Shown here piece after piece: positions 46,561 to 57,290 of a stretch of 64,000 bases of DNA (positions are counted from its first letter, which is position 1; each line of letters starts with the position of its first letter). This DNA is from Cristatella mucedo. Taxonomy: Eukaryota; Bryozoa; Phylactolaemata; Cristatellidae. The notes beneath the pieces are model-generated. The model had not been told where the DNA came from, did not search any database, and saw nothing but the letters and a program-made list of their open reading frames with translations. The stretch lies in assembly GCA_009760855.2 (NCBI GenBank), contig WPIO01000090.1, positions 1-64,000 on the forward strand, read 5' to 3'. The translations under genes were made by a program, and so were the position numbers.

Positions 46561-49500
46561 CTTCGGAAAAGTTCTTATTCTCCCAATGCTCGCACCTCAA
46601 TGCCGAGTGGCATAAGCATATCTGCTATCACGACAAAACCACGTACAAGTTACACAGGGAACTGATTCTCTAAAATTAGCTCACTCGTAGTGATCCGCTC
46701 CTTTTTCTTAGGGCATTGATAATATGCATGCTTCAATAATTATTTTATGATCTTTAAAATTCATTTTTTACCACTTCCACTGTGGCATACTTTTTAGTAC
46801 GTCCTAGTGTTCTTTGGTATAAAAAAATGTGTGGCCCTTAAGCAATTGTTAGCGAAATAGTCACTGAATTACAGGTTTGTACGTGAATAACAGCCTTATA
46901 GCGACAGCTAATAAATCGCCCTTTTAACGTATAACAGTCAAAGGCTCCATTGTATTTATAAATTACCGGAGAGCCATTTATAAGTTTAACGTAATAGGAT
47001 TTCCAGCAAAGCAATCGGTTTACAGCAAAACACAATCAACTTAACGAGCCTTCAGTAAGAACTGATACTATGCCTTGAAGTAGAAAACCACAGCTTACAC
47101 TGTGGGCTGATAGCCTGAAAAGAAGGCGGTGTTAAATCAAATTGCTAGCGAGCCAATATGGTATACCTGCATCTGCATACCCTCGTGGTCTTCAGGAAGG
47201 ACAGAGGTAGTGCCATTTGGTAAATGGGTACACTTTACGGCCTAATTTACCGCTGGGCAAATATAAAGAAGTCGTGTCAATCCTGACAGGACAACTCGAC
47301 TTACTAGCAGCCTCTCTTTGCTCCCTATTAGAAGCAATGGGTGCTCTGTGAACACCCATTACTGGCCAGAGGTGAATACCTTGCTTGCATGCTTCCGGTC
47401 GTTCAGCCCATTTAGTCTACTGCCATGCGCCTTCGCAGTGAGAAAGCTTGATGCCTCTGACAATTTCCATTTCCATTCCTCGTTCATTCATCCGTAGCTG
47501 GTGGACCGGAATTCGAAAAAAATCTGTTTTACCTCTAGACCTCGTCTCCAGTAAGGTCACTCAGATGCTGTGCTTAGCTGCTCTTGCCAAGAGTACTGTA
47601 CTGGGGAAATAAACATGTCTTCGATCAGCATGGACAGCTCAGCCCAACGGAAATCAAGGCCCACTATCCACGCTTGTCTAAGCATTTAGTTGAGCCGTAC
47701 TTTCGTTTAGGTGAACCAATAGCTGAATCTATGGTGCATTTTACATACGGCTTTAAGGCCTTCGTGTGTACAGCCTAAACATTTGCGATATCATGTGGAA
47801 TCATTAGGTGAAATGCCTATTTATGTTTTTTCTCTGAGATCTGGTTCCTCTATCGAGTCAGTTACGGCCAGACTCATTCACGTTATGTCTTCAAGCATAA
47901 AGTGCCTACAGAGACGAAGAGAAGAGCTTAAGTTCTTTGAGATCACAGAGAGCCCTAAATGAAAATATGTGTATATAATTGAGTTAATATTATTATAAAG
48001 AAATAATGTTTTCACTCTCGTTACATGGCAACGTGGAGCTAATTATGTGGACTATCACCAATGTAGCTTAGTTTTAGCTCACAGAAGAGCTTACGGGTTA
48101 AAGAAGAATGGTTTCTTTGAGCAGCAAGTCAAAGGGCACCTTGACTGGGGTTGGCTGACTAGTTAGCTCGCCTGTTAGTGCTGTTGCTTCTGCCTCCTAT
48201 TGAATAGTAGGGTGACTCAGGCTAATGGTTCCCCTTCGTGTCGTAGTGCAGCTGCCGCTGTGTTGCCGAACTCGGTTGCATAAGAAGTGTGAAGTGGGCA
48301 TGTGTTCACTCCAGAATTGGCTGCCCCTGGGCAACAGAGAAACCAACATGAGGTAAATTAGTAGGAAGCAGTCGAATATATTCTAATAGGTACATGGACC
48401 CTTAAAGCATGTTTGAGTATGTGAGAGGATGTGGGCATGGGCAGGCATGGGTGGGGGGTTTGAAACCGGTTTTAAGGCTATCAATCTCCAGAGTGGAGTT
48501 TAAGGGAGGAATTGCTATCGTTTAGCAAAACAACCATCTCTAAAGCTGCTACGAAGTAAGGTAGAGGCGTCATCCTATCTCCCCAGTCTGAGATTAGGGT
48601 ATGGTCTAACGGTGACGGGGGTGCCAGCTCTTTCAATTGAAGCTGCAGCAAGCTTGAACCAAAGTCTTAAACACCTTACTGGTTGTTACTGCCATTTATC
48701 TAGACGGTTGGACCACAGCCTAATTGCAGTTGATCTAAATATAAAGTTTTCTGTTCTAAGAGCGTTTGCTTGTTTGGATAGAGCTCGCAAGGAGAACAAG
48801 ACCTAGTAAGACTCACGGCGTGTTCGTGTCCCTTCAAATACCGTTATGTAAAAGTCCAAATTTGAGATTTGTGACTCCATCCAGCATACTACGACCAATT
48901 CCCAAAATTCAATTTCACCGTGGGTAGGAATTCTAGCAATGGAAATATGCTGCCTCTATCAGACATGATCTTACCATAATATTGTACCTGAGACATTCTA
49001 ATTAAGCCTACCAACTTATTTGTTAGTCACTTGAACTCTGTACTGCTAGTCGGACCGTGGAGCATACTTAAAGTAGCAGTAGACCCACCTCAACAGACAA
49101 TACTTTATCAACTTTTACAAAACCTCACACTAAGTGAGATTCATTTCAAATTTTCTTCATGGGTTCCACCTTCCAATTTTATTTATAAGTAACAAAATTA
49201 TCGCGTTCTGAAAACATATTTGGAAATGAAGCACAGGTAAAATCATACGAAAAGTAATACCAACTAATCGTCGGACGATATCTGGGCGCACGCTGGTTCA
49301 AAATAACAGTCACTAATATTTTGTCATGTAAAAAACAAACCCTGACACCAACCGTATGTTTAATTTAGCTGATGGATGTACGAGAGCTAGGTATGACTCC
49401 TGTGTCTGCTAGAAGACCATCACTGCTACCCTGATTGACTTATCAGTGCACTCGGAGTGAGGTGAGTGCACTTCCCATAACAGCAACCTATCGTCTGCCA

Positions 49501-49660
49501 TCAAAACATTAATTTACTTCTAATTTATTAATTTACTTCCGTTTGGCACGTTCCGCTGTGCTGCTTATAAGACAAGGTCAACCTATTGTGAGCTTGCCAT
49601 AACCCTCAGAGTAAAGACAAATATTCATTATTGCCATAACATATTCAGAAAAAAAACACC
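46561..49660. other. No supported gene; one possible LINE 3' remnant
   Basis: The only repeat-like element is a degenerate match to the family A 3' hairpin at about 47,900-47,950 (plus strand; AAAGTGCC...GAGCTTAAGTTCTTTGAG) with a TA-rich tail to 47,995. The rest shows short frames without family resemblance. Confidence 0.35.
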
Positions 49661-49669
49661 GCGATGCAA

Positions 49670-49843
49670 GCCTCTATCTTTGTCTTTGTCTCTGTCTCTG
49701 TTTGTGTCTCTGTCTCGGTCTTTGTCTCTGTCTCAGTCTCGGTCTCTGTCTCTGTCTCTCTTTCTCTCTCTCTCTGTCTCTCTCTCACTGTCTCTCTCTC
49801 TCTCTCTCTCTTTCGCTCTCTTTCGCGCTCTCTCTCTCTGCCA
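49670..49843 (+). repeat. TCTCTG/CT-rich microsatellite
   Basis: Imperfect TCTGTC/TCTTTG hexamers grade into (CT)n. The serine/valine/leucine-rich frames over it are artefacts of the repeat. Confidence 0.95.
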
Positions 49844-50820
49844 ATCTTTTTTCTAAGAATAGCTGTGGCACAAACACGTCTTGGTGTCGAAATTATTCTT
49901 AATCATGCAGCTTCATAGAACCCCCTTTCCAGCTTGTGATAGCTTCGCAGCCACGCAATTGAACGTAAAAACTCATAGGCCGGTCAACTGTGTGGTAGGC
50001 AGAATGAAGCGCCTTCATATTGCACTCTTTATTGTGTCACTAAACCTGCTTCTCTTCCAGTAGAGAAGGACATGAAAAATAAATTTGGCAACTCCGATAT
50101 TAGTCAACCGACAGTCAAGCTCCAATAGGGTGAACTGGGCTTACTAGCTGCTAAAAGGAGAAGATTTCACGGTTGTATGTAAACAGGTGGAGCGAATGGG
50201 GAAGCATGAAAAAATTCTTTAGAGGATAGTCATTGGGTATAACGACGATTAATAGTGAAAGGAGCAGTGGTTCTTTTTAAATGAGGTTCGCCACTATTTC
50301 GTTATCAGCACCTGCTTAGTTCTTTGCATTCATCACCACCGATGTCGGCTTTCCTTAACGTACTGGGCTCCGAAAATTGTGTAGATCTAGTTGAAGCATC
50401 AATCAGTAACGACTGTGGTGTTTTAAAGGCCCTATTAGCTTGGAAGCTTGGAAGTTAACTACATAAATCCTCGCAGGGCTAGAGAGCCGAATCGGATCAC
50501 TCCTGACGTGATGTGGTCCTTGACACCTGATTTCTCATTGATGCCTTCTGGTATTTGCAGCAATTTTCACTCTGACCATTACTGAGCTGCCTTCGGATAT
50601 AGTACACAAAATAGGGCCTGCTTAGCTTAAGGTAAGATAGTACTATTAGTTGGTACCTACTGGCTGAATTTATCAGGTGAGTCAGTGAGAACATTCCAGC
50701 CTCCTGGGTTTGATCTATTCAAAGCTTGGCAATCAAACCCAGTGTAAATCGAAAGCGCTGAATAGCACTAGTTGGGCTAGTAGCTCACCTGCCGAGCCTC
50801 AGCATGTTGTGAAACGTTGA
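49844..50820. other. No recognisable feature
   Basis: No supported ORF or repeat-family match. Confidence 0.3.
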
Positions 50821-53617
50821 CTAGCGGCACACACTAACGCCCTATTCAAATTCGAAGGGGTGGCGTCTGCGAGGCCGGCTACTTGCCGAAATTAATGTAA
50901 TTGACTTGATCGGCGTCGCTCAGTTTGTGAATAGCCTCATAAATTTCGAATACTAACTATCCTCAAACTAAAAAACCAAGGGTTACTCACGCACGATCAG
51001 GTAGTCCTGCAGAAGCTGATGCATTTCTGCTTACCAAAACTTGCGTGAGGCATTGTTCCAGTTGCTGTGTATCTGAAACCACCTTACCAAATTTCTCATT
51101 ATTTCAGCATATGCCTTCTGAAAAAGTTAGTGGTTGGGTTGCGATGGTTTTTCGAAAATTGTTTGGTTATAAAACTTGCATTTTTTGCATAAGCCATAGT
51201 TGGAATTAGTTGCAATCAGATCTTCATCAAATAGTTTCTCACTGTTATAAATATAATATTAATAATATTGAACTTGATAAAGCGCCCTCAGAGAACTTAA
51301 TCTCTTTCTAGGCGCTTTACATTTGCTGCAAAGTGATACGCAATAGAATAGTAACTAAAATCATGCTTGAAAAACAAACAAAATGAATAACATGGTCAGG
51401 GGTTACATGCACTGGGTCAGCATGCAAATGTGGTTAGTGGCAGCATGAAGAGTGTCAGCACGCATGAGCACATCGAGGACGAATCACAAAGACCCACTAA
51501 ATGCTGTCCTAAATAGGTATGTTTTTAAGTTTCTTTTAAATGTGGTCAGGTCAGGGGATGTTCTGATGCAGGTCGGGAGGGAGTTCCAGGCTGTGGGAGC
51601 ATACGAGCTAAATGCACGGTCTCCAAAGGATTTAAGGTTTGTACGAGGTATTTCTAGACTGTTGGATTCCGAAAAGCGAGTGGTACGATGCTTTGCCTGA
51701 TGGGGTAGTATATCTGAAAGATAAGCTGGAGCCATAGAATGAAGTTGTGATATACCGACCTCTTACTGGCTGTTGAAACTAATTTTATTTGCAGTTTTCG
51801 GCATAATTGGCTAAAATATTTGCGGATGACAGACAGGCTACGAATTGCAGAAGACTCCTAGATTCACGTGAAAACCTCATCAAATGCCAACATCAACTCA
51901 TTTCTTGACTACCTGGAGAATTTAGGTTTGGTCGACAATGTTAATCATGCCTGTTACGTCGGTGGCCATATCGTAGCTCTCGTAATGATTAAGGATATCA
52001 ATCCACTGACCTTTTTGGTGTGCCGGGTGACACTCTCGGATCATTATTTGGTCTCGTTTAGTGTTCCTGCTCCCTTGTATGTAGTGGCTAATGTCGAACT
52101 CGTCCAGCAACGAATTTATTAAGCATTGACGTAGACAAAACTTTGAAATATTTTTGTGATGCAGGTCTTCTTGATCGGCACCCACACTCGACCGAAAGCC
52201 TTTATATCCTCAGCGATGCAGGGAACGTGAAACTTAATAGGACTCTGTACTAGCATGGTTCCATTCATTCTATATGTGTACAGAGTCGTGGAGATTCCTT
52301 TCAATTTACAAAAACCTTCAAAAGATGAGACCTGTGAAGCATATGCCCTAAAGTCTTTTTAAGAAATCGGTTCTGATGCAGATCTAGACTATTTCAATCA
52401 CTTCCTTAGAGTTCACACTCAGAAGCTTGAAAAAGCCTGGGCTTTTTTCACTCGAAAACTTAATTCCTGCGTGCTAAACACAAAAACATACTTATAAGTC
52501 AGTACAAAATTTACTGGCATAAGCTGTGCAGTCTGAATCCCAGTTGTCCACGGCTTTGTCAAAACTTGTTCAGCCTTTATTCCTAAAAAAAGCATGTATA
52601 TTCGTCCGTCCTTAAAGCTCCATCTGAGTACAGTAATTGCGATCTCCCAACTTGTGACCTTCCTTAAAAGGTTTTTCCGACGCTTCGGCATGCGATGTGG
52701 CTATATCAATGAGGTCTAGTAAAGGGAGCTCTTCTCAAGAAGGCCTTATACCTCAATTTGTGTGGTCTTCACCTGCTGACCAACTTAAACCTGCAATAAC
52801 CGTGATTTTTTAATGCCTTTTAAGATAAATGATTAGTACCCAAGTCCTGCAAATAAGTGATATTAAGACAAATACTTTAAAAGCCAGGGTTAAAAACTGA
52901 AGAAGAATCCATGCAAACTATAGCCAAGTTTCCGTCTTTTTTGTCAAGATTCTGTAAAAATTGTCGCGAAGCAGCTGGTCGCCCTCATTAAAAATGACGT
53001 TTCAAAAAATTCAATCCAGGTTCAAGAGGTGGTGCTCACCGGAAACGGCTCTCCTCAGGGTTAACAAGGTAATTCGATGGGTCAACAATCACTGGATTGT
53101 CACTTCGATAGCTCGGTTAGATCTATCGGTTGCATTTAATGCCATTATTTACGATACCCTACTGAAAAGATTGAGAACAGCGATTGTGCTGGTAGATGAG
53201 GCGCTGGCATCGGTGAAGTCGTTTGGGTTCGATCATGTTCAATATGTGTCGCCTAATGGGCTTGGCTAGCACACGAGACCACAAACCTGTGGAGCCTTTG
53301 AATGGTTCTTCCTCAGTCTCTTTCTATTCTCCATTTATACACAACCTCCGTTATAAGGGATTAAGGCCAAGGGAATAAGAGGTTACTTGTATGCTGATGT
53401 TACTCAGAAAAATTTGAAATTCAGACCCTCAGAATCTCATGCAGCCACTGATTAAGTGAATGCTTGCATTGCCGACATTAGATCCTACATGTACAATTTC
53501 TTAAGCCACTTGACGATAAAACCAATCTGCTTCTCATTAGACACCATAAGCTTGTGATAGGATTTGAATGCTTTGCTCGTTTAAATGGCGATGCTCTTGT
53601 GCGACCGTCAACCATAC
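50820..53617 (+). mobile_element. Family B LINE, 5' part with E-like leader
   Basis: E-tail sequence (50,830-51,235) leads, through an inserted A fragment, into family B endonuclease remnants (51,880-52,100: SFLDYLENLGLVDNVNHACY, TLSDHYLVSFSVPAP). RT motif A follows at 53,105-53,175 (ARLDLSVAFNAIIYDTLLKR) and a degenerate motif C near 53,390 (YADVTQ). The first ~1.5 kb is paralogous, in the same orientation, to 19,680-20,905. The element continues at 56,322 beyond the LTR pair. Confidence 0.7.
51240..51745 (-). mobile_element. Family A LINE 3' fragment
   Basis: On the minus strand, 83 codons of intact C-terminal frame (51,484-51,735: TNLKSFGDRAFSSYAP, WNSLPTCIRTSPDLTTFKRN) are followed by the 3' UTR, a perfect terminal hairpin at 51,280-51,325 and an AATATTA tail. 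Its good preservation suggests a fairly young insertion into the family B element. Confidence 0.9.
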
Positions 53618-55057
53618 TGTAGCGCCTCACTGGCCTTGGGTGAATTTAAGCATAAACAAGAGCAGTTCGGCAGCTGGCAAGAACTCCTTTGTCCTGGAGC
53701 AGTGAGCCAGAGAGGAGCGTCAGTGCGGTTAGGGAGCAAAAGCTTAAGAGCAAGCCAGGAAGCTCTCTGACCAGCGGTAGTGATTAGGCCTTTAGAATTG
53801 GTCCGATACCTGCGAGAGCTGCTGATTGATGTAGGCTGGCCAGTCGACCTCCGCCATAATTATGTCAAAAAAAAATTTTCTGGAACCCATTTGTCAATCA
53901 AGCTAGACAGAGGTGCCATTCCAGTGGCATAGTGCCGGTATTAATTCCTTACCGTAATGAGCCATGGTGTTGGGCCCAATGCCACTAAGCTTTTGCCCCG
54001 TTGTCTCAGCTAAGTATTTAGGAGTCGAGTGACGCTCGCTCTTGGTCTTTTGGCCAATTGGTTTTCTGATCTTGTGTCCATCTCCGCCCTTTGACCCCGT
54101 CGGACTCGTTTCTCTGAAAGCGAGGGAAAAGGGCGGGCTGTTTGCAGGCGATTGACGGAACAGGACGAGACAGTGTTAGGAGGATTGGATGGACGGCACC
54201 GAATACGGTCCTATCGTGCCCGAGCTGGCATGTTGTGTTTCTCCTTTTTATCTGCGTGCGCTAGCACGTGGTCTCGGCATAAGGTTTTGCCCGTGCGAGC
54301 AGGACGTGGTTGGCGTGTGTAGAGTCCTAGTTCTCTGGTTAGGGTTTAGGCTCTGCTTCCGGCTTTGTGTATTTGGGTCGTTCCCCATTATAGACGGAAG
54401 TAGTTTCAGTGTGGAGAAGTATTTTCCTCCGCAAGAGTGCTCGTGGTGGCGTGTGTGGAGTGATCCTGCCGCACTGGTGCGAACGGAGTCCTAGTTCTCC
54501 AGTTAGGGATTTAGGCACCGGTTCGGGCTCCGTCTATTTGGGTGGTTCCCCACTATAGACGTAAGTAGCTTCAATGTGGAGAAGTATTTCCTCCGCAAGA
54601 GTGCTTTGGGTGGCGTGTGTGGAGTGTTACTGCCGCAGGGGTTGAAGCGGAGTCCTTGTCCTCCGGCTAGGGTCTAGACTCAGGTGTGGGCTCTGTCTAT
54701 TTGGGTCGTTTTCCACTAGACGTAAGCAGCCTCATTGTCGAGAAGTATTCCCCCACCGCATTAGTGTTGGTGCTGTTGAGAGCGGATGAGGAGTGTGGTG
54801 AAAAAACTGAGCTAGACGCTCAGCGACTTTGTGTGCTTGCGAATAAAGCTCAGTAAAATCCCCAATTTGCTTGTCTCGCTTTCCAATTCACGCCGAAGAT
54901 TCGCGACCCCCTTTAGTAGCGGTAAGCAGGTCGGTACCAGGAACACCCGTTTTGTGGCGGCCAGCTTATCGGTCGTTGGTGAGCACCGAACGGAATTAGG
55001 TGCAAGGCTACGCTGGTAGGTGGGTCAAGCCTACTCAGCCGAGTCTTCGGCTTTACA
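53618..55057 (+). mobile_element. LTR copy 1 (solo, 1,440 bp)
   Basis: It begins TGTAGCGCC, ends CTTTACA (TG...CA termini), and is preceded by ATAC in family B LINE sequence. An AATAAA at 54,842 lies after a CTCAGCGACTTTGTG block and about 210 bp from the 3' end, which fits an R/U5 boundary. The U3-like part holds three 164-bp direct repeats starting at 54,324, 54,488 and 54,652 (GTCCTAGTTCTC landmark). No internal coding region or primer-binding site follows. Confidence 0.75.
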
Positions 55058-55061
55058 ATAC

Positions 55062-56321
55062 TGCTGCACCCTGCTGGTTTTGGCCACATTTTAGCGAAAA
55101 CTAGAGCTGTTCGGCGGCGGGCAAGAACTCCTTTGTCCTGGAGCAGTGAGCCAGTGTAGAGCGTCAGTGCGGGTAGGGAGCAAGAGCTTAAGAGCAAGCC
55201 AGGAAGCTCTTTGACCAGTGGTGGCCAGTCGGCCTTTAGAATTGGTCCGATACCCGCTGGAGTGGCTGATTGATGTTGGCTGGCCTGTCAACCTCCGCCA
55301 TCAATCTGTCCAAAAAAATCGTCTTGAACCTTACGCCATTCAAGCTGGACATAGGTGCCATTCCAGTGGCACAGTGCCGGTAGTAATTCCTTACTGTAAT
55401 GGGCCATGGGGTCGGGCCCAATACCACTAAGCTCTTGCCCCGCTGTCTCAGCTAAGTATTTAAAAGTCGAGCAACGTTCGCTCTTAGTATCTTTTTTTAT
55501 TTGTTTTTGTCTCTGCCCTTCGACGCCGTCGGACTCGTTTCTCTGAAAGCGAGGGAGTAGGTCGGGCTGCAAGCCGGCGACGAACGTAACAGGACGAGAC
55601 ATGCAAGGAAGATTCGGTGTACTCCACCGAATATGGTCTTACTGTGCCCGAGCTGGCATTTTGTGTCTCTTTTGCTTTTTGTGTGTGTACGCTAGCACGT
55701 GGTCTCGGCATAAGGTTTTGCCCGTGCGAGCTAGACCTAGTCGGTGTGTGAGGTGTCCTAGTTCTCCGGTTAGGGTTTAGGCTCTGGTTCTGGCTCTGTC
55801 TATTTGGCTCCTTACCCATTATAGACGTAAGTAGCTTAAGTGTGGAGACGTGTTTCCTTCGCAAGAGTGATTAAGTTGGCGTGTGTGAAGTATTCCAGCC
55901 GCACTGGTGGAAACGGAGTCCTAGTTCTCCACTTAGGGTTTAAGCTCCGGTTCGGGCTCCATGTATTTGTTTCGTTACCCACTGTAGACGTAAGTAGCTT
56001 CAGTTAGGAGAAGTATTCACTCCGCAAAAGTGTTGGCGCTGTTAAGAGCATGCAAGGAGTGTGGAGATATAACTGAGCTAGACGCTCAGCGACTTTGTGG
56101 GCTTGCGAATAAAGCTCAGTAAAATCCCTAATTTGTGTTTCTTGTTGTTCCAATTCATGCCTCGGACTCACGACCCCCTTCAGTAACGGTAAGTCAAAAA
56201 CGCTTGTTTCGCTGCGGCCATGTGATTGTGCATACGGGCGTACCGAACGGCATCTGGCGCTAGGCTACGCCGCTAGGGTAGCGGCGGGTCAAGCCTACTC
56301 TGCCGAGCCTTCGGCGTTACA
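55062..56321 (+). mobile_element. LTR copy 2 (solo, 1,260 bp)
   Basis: It begins TGCTGCACC, ends CGTTACA, and is separated from LTR copy 1 by ATAC only. It is followed by ATACT and resumed LINE sequence. The AATAAA lies at 56,108. It has two, not three, 165-bp repeats (starting at 55,754 and 55,919), which accounts for most of the 180-bp length difference. Many substitutions separate the two copies. No gag, pol or env sequence is present. Confidence 0.75.
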
Positions 56322-56600
56322 ATACTCACAAGTTCAGTGTCGTTTTCAACGGCTTCCTAAACTGTAAAAGCCTTATTTAGACGACCGCTTCTAAAGCTAG
56401 CCATCACATCCGATCGCAAAATATAATTGGGAGCTGTGTTCCTCAGTGGCTTGGAAAGAATTTAGCTAGCTCCTTATCTGTTTCGTCTTGATTATTGTAA
56501 TTCCCCTTGGTATGGGGTAGAAAAAAACCAAATAGGCCACTGCTAATGGCTACGAATTCGGCTTCGAGGCCAGTTTCCAAGTTCCACAGGATCGACCATA
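56322..56600 (+). mobile_element. Family B LINE, continuation after the LTR pair
   Basis: The sequence GTGTCGTTTTCAACGGC continues the LINE broken at 53,617. The equivalent uninterrupted stretch is at 61,670-61,740 (GTGTCGTTTTCGACAGC). It ends near GAGGCCAGTTTCCAAG, which matches the family B region at 16.87 kb. Confidence 0.7.
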
Positions 56601-57130
56601 TGTTTAAACTGAGGTTTGTTTAATTTTTTACGTTGACTTTTTAATATTTCTAAATAATCGTTACAAGAAAATAACATCGCTAAAACGAAGCACAAATAAT
56701 TTTCTCACGTTGAAGACTTTCAGCCTACTTGAAGTTTTAGAACTACTAGTCGTAAGGTGTTTTTTCAAGGGAAAATGTACAGGAGTGAGGCGAGAGAGAC
56801 TAAAAGTTTTTAAGCCTCGATTATGAAGATGTTTGTAAGTTCTACCGCTAGTTTAAGAAAATTAATTATTCAGAACAACAGCTAAGCGTTTAAATTCTAA
56901 AGTCGACGACGATATTATCCTACAGAAGAAAATGTTCTCCAAGTTATCTAGCACGGTATAAAAGGAACATATACTACGGCATTGCAAAGTAGTCTTCAAT
57001 AGCAGGTATTTTGCTTATTAGGTACAATTTGAGTTATAGAAACCAATACAATCTTTATGAAAATGAGCATAGCCAGTTATGATAACAGCTTAGTATTGTA
57101 TTATATGATCTTAGGTTAAAGAATATTAGG
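56601..57130. other. No recognisable feature
   Basis: AT-rich and without supported features. Confidence 0.3.
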
Positions 57131-57134
57131 TTGA

Positions 57135-57290
57135 GCCGTTATGCCTTATTAGATCAGGTGGTTTCTTTTTTGATCTCAGTAACGAGGTCGTGGGTTAGAA
57201 TCTGGTGGTGGGAGACTCTGTAGTGTAGTTGAAACGCTAGTAATAGCCTTTAAGGCTTTTCTGCCGCAATAAAAAAGAGGCTGCAGTATC
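57135..57290 (+). mobile_element. tRNA-derived SINE, copy 1 (degenerate)
   Basis: The core ACGAGGTCGTGGGTTAGAAT contains a Pol III B-box-like stretch (GGTTAGAATCT against the GGTTCGANTCC consensus). It is followed by a body with AATAGCCTTTAAGGC and GAGGCTG, shared with the copies at 62.0 and 63.8 kb. It is the most diverged copy. Confidence 0.6.

Noticed and set aside
47584-47778. 64-codon frame near 47.6 kb as a gene
   Set aside because: It is short, with no start context or family match. It may be LINE debris, but the similarity was too weak to call.
49664-49918. Serine/leucine/valine-rich frame resembling a signal peptide or membrane protein
   Set aside because: It is a translation of the CT-rich microsatellite.
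53618-56321. Full-length LTR retrotransposon or provirus
   Set aside because: The two LTRs are separated by four bases only. There is no internal coding sequence.
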